Shown: positions 41,005 through 50,262 of the stretch, one piece after another | Layout of the letters: the number at the start of each line of letters is the position of its first letter | Numbering within the stretch: position 1 is the first letter of the stretch | DNA from: GCA-003244245 sp963712995 | GTDB taxonomy: Bacteria > Actinomycetota > Actinomycetes > Mycobacteriales > Pseudonocardiaceae | Assembly (NCBI GenBank): GCA_963712995.1 | Contig: CAVQKH010000002.1 | Span: 1-64,000 of the forward strand | Reading direction: 5' to 3' | DNA length: 64,000 nucleotides | Made by a program: the position numbers and the translations under genes | Notes under the pieces: generated by a model | Told to the model about the DNA's origin: nothing | What the model saw: the letters and a program-made list of their open reading frames with translations, nothing else | The model's database searches: none

Positions 41005-43896
41005 TTAAGACCACAGTGCATCCCACCATTCGAAGAAATGTGCCGGACCGATGTGCGCATCAACCGCTGTTCTTAATGCCCGAACACTCGCGAATTTGTG
41101 TGAGTCTATCAAGTAGTCCACGGCCAGAGTTTTCCGCATCGCACCGATCTCCACGTTCCCTCCCCGGCGGATCGCATCCAGCCCACAAGCGAGGGACAAG
41201 AGGTCCGAGGATGTATTGATGCCATGTGCCAACTCGGGCCGCTCGCGAATCGATGTAACCTTCCAGCCGTTATGCACCAGGATCTCGACGATGTCAGGGA
41301 AACTGTACTCGGACCGCACGTTGTCATTCTTCAGCGTCAGCAACAACGATCGGAATTCTTTTGTGTTATAGAAGGCGTACGCACCCACGTCTCGCATGCT
41401 TCCAGGTCCTGGTGCGCGCTGTAGCCGGCTTTGCACGATTTTTTGGATCTCGCCCCCGCGGCGAACGATGTGCCCCGAGAGATCACTTTGGCTCTCGACC
41501 AGTCCGAACGTCTGGCGGTCGTCAATCGCGTCGAGAAGTTTCTCGAAGGTACTGATCGAGATCTCTGGCATATCGGAGTACGCAATGAGGGTGAGGCCGT
41601 CATGCTCGGACAGCTCCTCCAGTGCGGTCGCGAGCCTGAACCCCAATCCCAACGTCTTCCTGTACGTCAGGTACCGCACCCTGCCACCGATGGCTCTCTT
41701 GACTAAATTCTCACGAAAGCCGACGGCGGCGAACACATCCACTCTGCCCGACGTGGCGCTACGGATAGAATCCTCGACACACTGCAAGAGTAGCTTGTTC
41801 CTCAACGGAAGGATGGGCTTCGGGATGGTCGATGCCATTCTCGTGGATCTGCCGCCCGCAAGAATTACAGCGACAATCGGAGCGTGCGTGATAAGACGAG
41901 TCGCGGAATTCTTGAACTCCCACCAGGCTTCGCTCTCGCCGATGCTGACTGACGGTTGGGTGTACTTGCCGTTTGTGTAGTAGGCCCGGACGTCCTTGAT
42001 CAGGTTACTCTCGGTCCGGACCCCGCACGCAAGAGCCTGCTCGGCAAGTTCGGAGACCACGGTAGCGCGGAAGAGTTGCGGACTGTCAACTGAATCATAA
42101 ACCTTGCAGTTGAGAAATTTTATGTCCCCCGCGGCGATCCGGTAAGCAGCCGCAACGATCTCCGAGCGATCCAGGTCCGGTCGGTTCTTCGCAATCTCGC
42201 GAATGCTTTTTGCTACCTCCAGGAATGTTTCCCGGTCACGTTCGTCTGTAAAGACGCTCGAAACGGCCTGCCTATAGAGCTCTTCGCCTCCGACGCTCAG
42301 GCGTAGCCCTTCCTCCACGAACGCCGAAAATCCCGGATTGCGACTGATCAATTCCCCGAGTTCCTGCTGGTCGTCAACTCGACGAGCGTAGTCCGTCACT
42401 CGTTCCCGGAACTTCACATCACCAAGCAGATCGTCCTTCGCGACTCGAAGCCTGACCTCGAAGTACAGCTGCGCTAGATCGTCGTTTCTTGTGAGCCAGG
42501 AAAGATCGGAGGGGTCGTCATGGGAAAGCTTGTCGAGCGCCTCTGGCTTCAATCCGGCCAGCTCGCACACCTGTCCAAGAACGGTCTCGGACTGGTCGTA
42601 CTCAAACCACATGCCAAGTTCGCGCATGCCGTCGAAGAGCGTAGCGCTGGAGTGGCATACATTTCGCTGGCCATTGACCAGATCGTCGGCGGGGTCCAAC
42701 GGTAGCTTGCGCTCCACGGCGTCCCGTCGGATCGATCCTACGGCACAGGCTCCCGGGTCCGAATCTCCACCGACAAGTTCGTCACGTATCAGCTGCCACG
42801 CGCCGGCGGTGGAGGCGTGAATCGCGACCACTCGAGCATGCTCCGATGTGAAAAGCTGGCGATATCCAGGTATGAACCCGTTCAGGACCAGCCTGACACC
42901 AATTCCTGCGACATTGATCGGAAAAACGCTCTTCTGGTAGCCTATCTTGTTGAGGCCGTCTGGTCGCTTATTGTGGAATAATCCGTGCAGGCGGCCCCGT
43001 TCCCACAGCTCGGACACTTCCGCGGGTAGCAGGGTGTGACCGCTCGCGAGCGTCAGAGCGGGTACCACGAGCTCGTCGGAGTACGGTACGCCATGAATTT
43101 TGAGAAAATCGGGTGAGTCGTAGATGTCGCGGATCTTCCCGAAGTCTTCAGAGGTGAGCCCTATATCTCCGGTGGCGATTGCGGTAGAGGTCGAGTACTG
43201 TTGCTCAAAAAGCTTGCGGCGAGCCAGTAGTGTGCCGTTGAATAGCCTCAGCTGTCGCACCCGGCAGTACCGTGACACCCTCGAGACGATCTCCTGCAGG
43301 CAAGGCTCGTTGAATGTTCCGCCGGGCTTGATCAGTATCAGGCCCTCATTCTCGGGTTTGATCTGGTCACTCACCGTGGCGGGTGCAAGTAAATTGGATC
43401 CGTAGTTTCCGATCCGATCGGCCTCTAGGATCAGGCTGACCAGCTCCGCCGGGTTTGCTATAGGGTTGTGGCCGGAAAGCCATGCGGGAACGACGTCACG
43501 GTCAAAGAAATCGACAACCTTCTGAATCGCAGATGTAACGCTGCGGGCATCCCTCGTGGTCACTTCTATCCGGTAAATGTCCGAAATGATCTCCGGAACA
43601 TTCGCGGAGTCAAGTTGCAGTACGATAACTCTTTTCGCCTCGCTGGTCTGCCCCATGACGGTCGCCGCAAGCTCCCGCTTGCACCACCGACTTCCGGCGT
43701 ACGCTTCGGACGCGATTACTATGACGTAATCCGAGCTCGCGAGGCCTTCGGATATTTTGAGCGGTATGGAGTCGGTTATGCTGATCGATTCAGTGTCGTA
43801 CCAAACCCGGTGGCGCCGGTCTTGCAGTCTGCCAACCAACTGTTGGACAACAAGAGCCTTGTCGACAGAAGCATGGCTGATGAAAACACTCGCCAT
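41005..43896 (-). CDS. TIR / nucleoside-diphosphate-kinase-like / GT-A nucleotidyltransferase multidomain protein
   Basis: 963 aa from the ATG giving MASVFISHASVDKAL; an ATG 15 codons earlier is possible. Residues about 1-135 are a TIR domain (FISHASVDKA, VWYDTES, SRWCKREL with the candidate NADase Glu at 75). Residues about 184-433 read as a nucleoside diphosphate kinase with insertions: LILIKPGG, VVAIHASTAGAWQLIRDE, DPGACAVGSIRRD and RNVCHSSATLFDG with the phosphoacceptor His at 415. Residues about 435-670 are helical and unrecognised. Residues about 673-930 are a GT-A nucleotidyltransferase (VILAGGRSTRM, IPKPILPL, YSDMP with metal Asp 775). I know no characterised protein with this order. 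A conflict or signalling role is inferred. Confidence 0.8.
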   Translation of the reverse strand: MASVFISHASVDKALVVQQLVGRLQDRRHRVWYDTESISITDSIPLKISEGLASSDYVIVIASEAYAGSRWCKRELAATVMGQTSEAKRVIVLQLDSANVPEIISDIYRIEVTTRDARSVTSAIQKVVDFFDRDVVPAWLSGHNPIANPAELVSLILEADRIGNYGSNLLAPATVSDQIKPENEGLILIKPGGTFNEPCLQEIVSRVSRYCRVRQLRLFNGTLLARRKLFEQQYSTSTAIATGDIGLTSEDFGKIRDIYDSPDFLKIHGVPYSDELVVPALTLASGHTLLPAEVSELWERGRLHGLFHNKRPDGLNKIGYQKSVFPINVAGIGVRLVLNGFIPGYRQLFTSEHARVVAIHASTAGAWQLIRDELVGGDSDPGACAVGSIRRDAVERKLPLDPADDLVNGQRNVCHSSATLFDGMRELGMWFEYDQSETVLGQVCELAGLKPEALDKLSHDDPSDLSWLTRNDDLAQLYFEVRLRVAKDDLLGDVKFRERVTDYARRVDDQQELGELISRNPGFSAFVEEGLRLSVGGEELYRQAVSSVFTDERDRETFLEVAKSIREIAKNRPDLDRSEIVAAAYRIAAGDIKFLNCKVYDSVDSPQLFRATVVSELAEQALACGVRTESNLIKDVRAYYTNGKYTQPSVSIGESEAWWEFKNSATRLITHAPIVAVILAGGRSTRMASTIPKPILPLRNKLLLQCVEDSIRSATSGRVDVFAAVGFRENLVKRAIGGRVRYLTYRKTLGLGFRLATALEELSEHDGLTLIAYSDMPEISISTFEKLLDAIDDRQTFGLVESQSDLSGHIVRRGGEIQKIVQSRLQRAPGPGSMRDVGAYAFYNTKEFRSLLLTLKNDNVRSEYSFPDIVEILVHNGWKVTSIRERPELAHGINTSSDLLSLACGLDAIRRGGNVEIGAMRKTLAVDYLIDSHKFASVRALRTAVDAHIGPAHFFEWWDALWS

Positions 43897-43980
43897 TTCC
43901 TGGCCGCCTAGTGGTGGGGTACCGGGTTGCGCTGGGACCATCGTATAGTACTGGAGCGATGGCGCCGCCCCGAAATCCGG

Positions 43981-44570
43981 TTATTCGCAGCGGAGCTGGA
44001 AGCGTGGTAAGGCAGCTTCACTGCGACGTCTGCGGTGTCGGGGGAAAGCACGCCGATACTCACGCAAGATGTCGCCTTGCTGCCGCCACAACTCGGGCTG
44101 GTGATCGTGACGCTCTCGGCGGTGCCGATGACGATGAGCTGGCCGAAGCGCTCCAGCGACACCGTTCGGACGGCTTCGCAGCTGATCGGCCATCACCGCC
44201 GGGTCGTCGACCGGTGGCCGCAGCACGAACTCGTGCAGGTACAAGGTGAAGGCGGTCGGGCGGTCCCGGCTGAACAGGGTTTGGTGGGCCAGCCGGGCGG
44301 CCACCCGGTCGTCGATCTCCTCGGCTGGCACCCGCCCCGCCTCCGTGAAAAGGGCACGGGCATAGTCGCCGGTCTGCAGCAATCCGGGCACCACCGTCGA
44401 GACGAAGCAGTTGATTGCCACGGCCTTGTTCTCATGGTCGATCAGGGCCACCAGCTGCAGGGGCCAGCCGGGACCCGTGTTCCTGGAACCAGCCTTGGGT
44501 GTGCTGCTCTTTGCAGAGCTCGAGCAGCCGCTCACGCTCCGCAACAAGAGTTGGATTTTCGCATATTCCG
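43981..44570 (-). pseudogene. DUF5753 regulator remnant
   Basis: The minus strand contains PLQLVALIDHENKAVAINCF, VVPGLLQTGDYARALF, VAARLAHQTLFSRDRP and LYLHEFVLRPP, the middle of a DUF5753 domain. The HTH part is absent and frames change at both ends. It is a close paralog of the broken gene at 46793-47612. Confidence 0.7.
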
Positions 44571-44632
44571 ATGCATCATGGGGCAAGGATCCGCGCCTCT
44601 GCACCCCGCAAGAGGTGAGAGAGGAACTGGCT

Positions 44633-44929
44633 ATGGCTGCATCGGAGGCCCGGCAGCCGCGGGCGATGCTGCGCTCGAAGGGTCAGCTCACTCTACCGTC
44701 GGAGATCCGGGCAGTCCTGCACATCGGCGAGGGCGACGAGGTCGAGTTCACTGTCACGGATGCTGGCGAGGTTCTGCTACGCGGCATGACCAGCGTGCCG
44801 GCTGACCAGCGCTGGTTCTGGGAGCCTGACTGGCAGGCCGGCGAACGCGAGGCGAGCGAGCAGATCAAGGCTGGCGAGGTTGAGGCCTTCGACGACGTCG
44901 ATGCCCTGTTCGCCGCGCTGGACAAATAG
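44633..44929 (+). CDS. AbrB/MazE-type antitoxin
   Basis: A 98-aa protein from the ATG at 44633, after GAGAGGAA. The swapped-hairpin DNA-binding core is MLRSKGQLTLPSEIRAVLHI and EVEFTVTDAGEVLLRG. The C-terminal acidic tail (EASEQIKAGEVEAFDDVDA) would wrap the toxin. It is 6 nt before the toxin gene. It likely represses its own operon. Confidence 0.8.
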   Translation: MAASEARQPRAMLRSKGQLTLPSEIRAVLHIGEGDEVEFTVTDAGEVLLRGMTSVPADQRWFWEPDWQAGEREASEQIKAGEVEAFDDVDALFAALDK

Positions 44930-44935
44930 ACGACG

Positions 44936-45229
44936 GTGCCGACGTTCGCGATGACGCCGCGCTTCCGGCGTGACCTCAAGGGGCTGCCCCCCGAGCAGCG
45001 CGCCCGGTTTGAGAAGGTCGTGCGCGAGGAGTTCGTACCCGACGTCGATGCGAACCAGTGGCGCCCGGGGTTGCGGATCAAGCGGGTGCAGGGTGTGCCC
45101 AAGGTGTTTGAGATGACCTGGGCGCCGGATGGGCGGGTCACCTGGCAGTTCGGGGCACCGATCCGGGACGGCGTGCGGCACGTGATCTGGCGCCGGGTGG
45201 GTACCCACGACGTCTTCGCCGACGCGTGA
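44936..45229 (+). CDS. RelE/ParE-superfamily toxin
   Basis: A 97-aa protein from a GTG. A RelE-like helical start (MTPRFRRDLKGLPPEQRARF), KRVQGVPKVFEMTWAPDGR and VIWRRVGTHDVF at the end give the usual central β-sheet with basic residues. Type II toxins of this family cleave mRNA on the ribosome or poison gyrase; which one cannot be told. It is paired with the AbrB-type antitoxin. Confidence 0.75.
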   Translation: MPTFAMTPRFRRDLKGLPPEQRARFEKVVREEFVPDVDANQWRPGLRIKRVQGVPKVFEMTWAPDGRVTWQFGAPIRDGVRHVIWRRVGTHDVFADA

Positions 45230-45244
45230 GCTCGCTGGTGAGGA

Positions 45245-46550
45245 TTACTCCTCGACATAGGGGCGACCGTCGCGTGCGGCCTCCAGCTGTGCACGAGTGA
45301 ATACCGTGCCGCGTGGCCAGTCGATCTGCGTTAAATTCTCCAAACCGTCAGGCGCGCCAGCGACGTCATCAGCACCACGGGCATTGATGTCATTCAACAA
45401 TCGCAAGATCAGTAGCGCCGACGACCCGGGGCCGGAACCGGGGTAACCCCAGCTCAGCCCGAAATAGTTGTCCTTAGGGGCGGGGTAGAGCGTGCCATCC
45501 TCGGTACGTACCCAGATCGGGGAATCTAGGATGACCTCGGACAGCGGACTGTAGGTGCCCAGCGTTTGTGGGATTGCGGCCAGCAGAAAGGCCGTCCGCC
45601 TGGCGGACCACGGGGCCTCGGTCTCCGGATCGGTTAGCGTCTCGCATTGGCCGTCGAAGTCGATGAGCTCGAACGCTGCAGTGCGTTCAAACGGGCTCCA
45701 GCCGCGCAGACCACTCGGCGACGTACTCCGTAGTGGGGTCAATCTCCTCCGGGTTGGAGAACGGAAAATCGGCACCACCGTCCCACACGTCTGCCTGGCT
45801 CACGCATTCGGCGGCCAACTGGTCAGTACGGGCAAGGATCTCCAACCAGCCGGCGCGGCGGCGTTGTTCGTCGAGGGTCTTGTCATCGACGTCCGGCGGT
45901 AGTGGATGGGCTGCAATGACTGTGACGTTGTCTTGATGCCGGCCGTAGTTGACACTGCGTTGGTCGCACTCAGCGAGTCTCTGTATATCGCTCAGCGCAC
46001 TGTTGGTGGAGCGGAGCTGGGTGGTCCTTGCCAGATGCAACAGCATTTCGTGGGCGGGACTGTCCCGCGGTAGGTTCGCGGCCAGCCGCAGTAGCGGGGT
46101 GGTGTCGACCTCGGGGATCGTGGGGTAGGTCACCGGCGGTGTGGCGGGTTTCCAGGCAGCGATCAGCGCGGGGATCCGCAGCATATATAGCCAATACGGC
46201 GCCGCTTGTCCCAATAACCGCGCCAGATCCGGCCATTGCGCCCCCCTATCGTTCCACTCGGCGAGGTTGCCTGGTTGCCCGGTCGACAGAATAAATGGCC
46301 GGACGCTCGGCTTCGGGCCAGTAGCGGATCGGAATTCGGCGGATCAGCTTTGGGTGAGTGCTCGCCGCCCACCGGTACACGTCATCCTCATACCAGAACG
46401 GCTGACCGTTCTTCGTACCGGCGGGCAATGCGAACTCGCCGACCTTTGATCGCGCCCACAGCAGCGGCTGGGGTTGCCGAGCAACATCGCGCAGTCTGCG
46501 AGGTCGATACCCTTCTGCGCTTCTGGATCGTCCTCGCCGATAGCGCGCAC
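45245..46550 (-). pseudogene. Decayed HTH protein gene (several frameshifts)
   Basis: Pieces in three frames read as one original product. They are: EDDPEAQKGIDLADCAMLLG (frame starting at the GTG 46550); ARSKVGEFALPAGTKNGQPF and WYEDDVYRWAA (frame of 46246-46722); LLRLAANLPRDSPAHEMLLH (45687-46214); and SARRTAFLLAAIPQTLGTYS, DNYFGLSWGYPGSGPG (45245-45778). The first part looks like a small excisionase-like HTH. No intact function is expected. Confidence 0.55.
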
Positions 46551-46559
46551 CAGATGAGG

Positions 46560-46750
46560 TTAGCGGGAGACGGTGGTGAGGAAGGCTTGCCAGGCGGGGG
46601 TGGGGACGGTGAGGGTGGGGCCGGTGCGGTGCTTGGAGTCGCGGACCAGCACGGCGTGCGGGGTGGGGGCGACCTCGACGCAGGTCGCCGTTGGGCGCTG
46701 TAGCTGCTCGTGTGCCAGACAATCCCGTCCGGCTCAGGCGCGGTTATCAT
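46560..46750 (-). pseudogene. DUF397 gene with a one-base deletion
   Basis: Start ATG at 46750 gives APEPDGIVWHTSSYSA, then the frame shifts. The rest of a DUF397 protein (CVEVAPTPHAVLVRDSKHRT, VPTPAWQAFLTTVSR, stop 46560) is in another frame. 191 nt is 3n+2, so adding one base near 46692 restores about 63 aa, the family length. DUF397 genes usually follow DUF5753 regulators, as here. Confidence 0.75.
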
Positions 46751-46792
46751 AGTCCTCTCGATCCGCGTAGAGCTCGGTTGCCAGGGTGGCAA

Positions 46793-47612
46793 TCAGCTGC
46801 CTTGATTGTTCCTCACCAGCGCGGTCCGCGCCAGCGAGGCGAGGATGCTCTGGTAGGCGGCGATCTCCACCGGTTTCTCCAGGAACAGGCAGGAGGTCTC
46901 GCTCTCCAGGTAGACCACCGGTTTGAACTCAGCGAACTCCATCAAGCGTGAACGGTCCGTGGTCGCAGCGTGCCCGCCGAGCGCGGCCGGTACCACCCGC
47001 AGCGTGAGGTAGGGGCGCATCGGGACATCCGCCGCAGCAGCTCCAACTGGTCGGCCATCACCGCCGGGCCACCGACCGGCAGCCGCAGCACGAACTCGTG
47101 CAGGTAGAAGGTGAATCGGGCCGGGTCGTTGCGGCTGAACAGGGCCTGGCGGGCCAGCCGGGCGGCCACCCGGTCGTCGATCTCCTCGGCCGGTACCGCG
47201 CCCGGCCTCGCGTGAGCAGCGCGCGGGTGTAGTCGCCGGTCTGCAGCAGGCCAGGCACCAGCGTCGAGTCGAAGCTGCTGATCGTCACGGCCTTGTTCTC
47301 GTGGTCGATCAGGGTCACCAGTTGGAGGGGTAGCCGGGAGCCGTGTTGCTGGAACCAGCCCTGGGTGTGCTGCTCGTCGCAGAGCGCGAGTAGCCGCTCA
47401 CGCTCCGCGCTCGGCGCCTGGCAGACCGCGAGGAAGGCCGAGGCCTGCACGGCGGTAACGTTGCGCTTGCCGGAGATCAGCCGGGACACCCAGCTCGGGG
47501 ACAGATCGAGCAGCCTCGCGACGTCCTTGCCGGCCAGCCCGGCGTTGTGCATCGCCCGGCGCAGTCCCTCGCCCAGCTCGCGGCTGCGGACCGTCGGCTC
47601 GTGGTCTTCCAT
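46793..47612 (-). pseudogene. HTH-DUF5753 regulator with frameshifts
   Basis: Start MEDHEPTVRSRELGEGL at 47612. The HTH (AGKDVARLLDLSPSWVSRLI) and the first DUF5753 part are in frame to about 47215. The rest lies in two other frames (VAARLARQALFSRNDPARFT, then FAEFKPVVYLESETSCLFLE and ARTALVRNNQ). It sits directly before the DUF397 gene, the normal partner order. Two indels would restore about 280 aa. Confidence 0.75.
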
Positions 47613-47747
47613 GATGACCTCCCCTGGCAGCGCATTCTGCACCAGCAGCGAAGTTCTTGAGAAATCGGGTGTTGCGTGCCCCAGGGGGCAACAGGTTGTG
47701 TCATCGTCGGCGAGGTAACGGGTCTCGCCGAACCGAGGAGGTAGCCG

Positions 47748-48092
47748 ATGGACACGATCTCATCAGTGCACGCCGACGCGTTCCGGCTGCTGCGCACAGA
47801 TCTGTGCGAACATCTGTGCGAGGCTGAGGACCTGGCCCACAGGACCGACGAGTGGTCTACCGAGGACATGGACTCACTCCGCAGGCTGATCCCCGACCTG
47901 CTCGTCGCGATCCGCGGGCTGCTCATCGAGCACGAGGTGACACCCATCGGCGGCTGCCGGACCTGCGCGTCGTCTTGGCCCTGCCCGGTGATGACGACAC
48001 TCCACGCGCTGGTCAAGGATCCGGATCGGGAGTTCGCCGCGATCCTTCGCCGCGCGCACGACGAACGCGATACGGTGATTTATCGCAGCTGA
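47748..48092 (+). CDS. Conserved hypothetical protein divergent from the DUF5753 gene
   Basis: A 114-aa protein. The helical N-terminus (EHLCEAEDLAHRTDEWSTED) leads to VTPIGGCRTCASSWPCPVM with three Cys and to HALVKDPDREFAAILRRAH. Proteins like this frequently lie divergent from HTH-DUF5753 genes in actinomycetes. Function unknown. Confidence 0.65.
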   Translation: MDTISSVHADAFRLLRTDLCEHLCEAEDLAHRTDEWSTEDMDSLRRLIPDLLVAIRGLLIEHEVTPIGGCRTCASSWPCPVMTTLHALVKDPDREFAAILRRAHDERDTVIYRS

Positions 48093-48219
48093 TCGGGGTC
48101 CTCGGGCAGTGAGAGTCTGCCTGCGCCACCCGGCGTTGCGGGCGCGGTAGTACGGGGATGACGAGCCGACTACCGTCATGAGCTGACCGTGACGCACGCG
48201 ACCAGGAGGTCCTCCCGCG

Positions 48220-50193
48220 ATGGGTGAGGCTAGCCAGGGACTTGACAATCTGCTCACCGAGAGCCGGGTGTTTCCCCCAGATGAGCAGTTTGCCGCGCAG
48301 GCGAACGCCACCACTGCGCTCTACGACGAAGCCGACGCCGACCGGGAGGCTTTCTGGGCGCAGCAGGCGCGCCGGCTGCACTGGGACACCGACTTCGCGC
48401 AGGTCCTGGACTGGTCGAACGCGCCGTTCGCGAAGTGGTTCATCGGCGGCAGGATCAACGTCGCCTACAACTGTGTCGACCGGCACGTCGCCGACGGCCA
48501 CGGCGATCAGGTCGCCTTCCACTGGGAGGGGGAGCGGGGCGATACCCGCACCATCACTTACGGTCAGTTGCAACGCGAGGTGTGCAAGGCCGCCAACGCA
48601 TTACTCTCACTCGGCCTGCGGGCCGGGGACCGGGTCGTCATCCAGCTCCCGATGATCCCCGAGGCGGTGTTCGCGATGCTGGCCTGCGCCCGGCTGGGCA
48701 TGCCGCACAGCGTCGTGTTCGGCGGCTTCTCCGCCGAGTCGCTGCGTCAGCGGATCGACGACACCCAGGCCAAACTGGTGATCACCGCGGATGGCCAGTT
48801 CCGGCGTGGCCAGGTGGCCCCGATGAAGGCCAACTCCGACACCGCGCTCAAGGGCACCTCGACAGTCCAGCACGTCCTCGTCGTCAAGCGCACCGGGATC
48901 GACATCGACTGGGTGCAGGGCCGGGACCTGTGGTGGCACGAACTGGTGAACCAGCAATCCGATCAGCACACCTGCCAGCCCTTCGACAGCGAGCACCCGC
49001 TGTTCATCCTCTACACCTCGGGCACCACCGGAAAGCCCAAGGGCATCCTGCACACCAGCGGCGGCTACCTCACCCAGGCCGCATACACCCACCATGTGGT
49101 CTTCGACCACAAGGTCGGCCAGGATGTCTACTGGTGCACCGCCGATATCGGCTGGGTCACCGGGCACAGCTACATCGTCTACGGGCCGCTGGCCAACAGG
49201 GCCACGTCGGTGCTCTACGAGGGCACCCCGAACACCCCGCACGAGGGCCGGCACTGGGAGATCGTGCAGCGCTACGGCGTCACCGTCTACTACACCGCGC
49301 CGACGGTGATCCGCACTTTCATGAAGTGGGGCAGTCAGATCCCCGAGAAGTTCGACCTGTCGTCGTTGCGGCTGCTCGGCAGCGTCGGTGAGCCGATCAA
49401 CCCCGAGGCCTGGATGTGGTACCGCGAGCACATCGGCGGTGGCCGCTGCCCGGTGGTGGACACCTGGTGGCAGACCGAGACCGGTGCGATCATGATCGCA
49501 CCGCTGCCCGGCGTCACCGCCTGCAAGCCCGGCTCGGCGATGCGTCCGCTGCCCGGCATCAGTGCCACCGTCGTCGACGAGTCCGGCAGCCCGGTCGGCC
49601 GCGGCGGAGGTGGGTTCCTGGCGCTGGACCAGCCCTGGCCCGGGATGCTGCGCACCATCTGGGGTGATGACGAGCGGTACCGGGAGACCTACTGGTCCCG
49701 CTTCGCCACCCAGGGCTACTACTTCGCCGGGGACGGTGCCAAATACGACGACGACGGGGCGATCTGGCTGCTCGGCCGGGTGGACGACATCATGCTCGTC
49801 TCCGGGCACAACATCTCCACAACCGAGGTTGAATCCGCGCTGGTGTCACACCCGAGCGTCGCCGAGGCCGCCGTGGTCGGCGCGCCGGACCCGACCACCG
49901 GCCAGGGCATCGTCGCGTTCGTGATCCTGCGCGGCCACGTCGTCGAGGACGAGGCCCGCGGCGCCGAGGCGATCAAGGCGCTGCGTGAGCATGTGGCGAC
50001 CCAGATCGGCCCTATCGCCAAGCCCCGGCAGATCATGGTCGTCGCCGACCTGCCCAAGACCCGATCCGGCAAGATCATGCGCCGCCTGCTGCGCGACGTC
50101 GCCGAACACCGCGAAATCGGCGACGTCACAACGCTGGCCGACTCCTCCGTGATGGATCTCATCTCCGCCGGCATGCAATCGACTCACGAGTGA
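48220..50193 (+). CDS. acsA: Acetyl-CoA synthetase (AMP-forming)
   Basis: A 657-aa protein, the usual family length. P-loop-like YTSGTTGKPKGILHT, the acetate-binding region DTWWQTETGAIMIAP and YYFAGDGAKYDDDGAIWLLG, and the C-terminal TRSGKIMRR with the catalytic and acetylatable Lys. It activates acetate to acetyl-CoA through acetyl-AMP. It stands alone on the plus strand. Confidence 0.96.
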   Translation: MGEASQGLDNLLTESRVFPPDEQFAAQANATTALYDEADADREAFWAQQARRLHWDTDFAQVLDWSNAPFAKWFIGGRINVAYNCVDRHVADGHGDQVAFHWEGERGDTRTITYGQLQREVCKAANALLSLGLRAGDRVVIQLPMIPEAVFAMLACARLGMPHSVVFGGFSAESLRQRIDDTQAKLVITADGQFRRGQVAPMKANSDTALKGTSTVQHVLVVKRTGIDIDWVQGRDLWWHELVNQQSDQHTCQPFDSEHPLFILYTSGTTGKPKGILHTSGGYLTQAAYTHHVVFDHKVGQDVYWCTADIGWVTGHSYIVYGPLANRATSVLYEGTPNTPHEGRHWEIVQRYGVTVYYTAPTVIRTFMKWGSQIPEKFDLSSLRLLGSVGEPINPEAWMWYREHIGGGRCPVVDTWWQTETGAIMIAPLPGVTACKPGSAMRPLPGISATVVDESGSPVGRGGGGFLALDQPWPGMLRTIWGDDERYRETYWSRFATQGYYFAGDGAKYDDDGAIWLLGRVDDIMLVSGHNISTTEVESALVSHPSVAEAAVVGAPDPTTGQGIVAFVILRGHVVEDEARGAEAIKALREHVATQIGPIAKPRQIMVVADLPKTRSGKIMRRLLRDVAEHREIGDVTTLADSSVMDLISAGMQSTHE

Positions 50194-50262
50194 GGGTTCG
50201 GGTCCGTCGAGTAGTATCGTAGGAAGCGCCTGAGCGCACCGCCGCGCTACTCATCTGAATTT

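Noticed and set aside
43908..44162. 84-aa minus-strand ORF upstream of the TIR gene
   Set aside because: It overlaps the DUF5753 remnant and the likely TIR promoter; no start signal and no family pattern.
48607..49809. 400-aa minus-strand ORF inside acsA
   Set aside because: Antisense shadow of acetyl-CoA synthetase.
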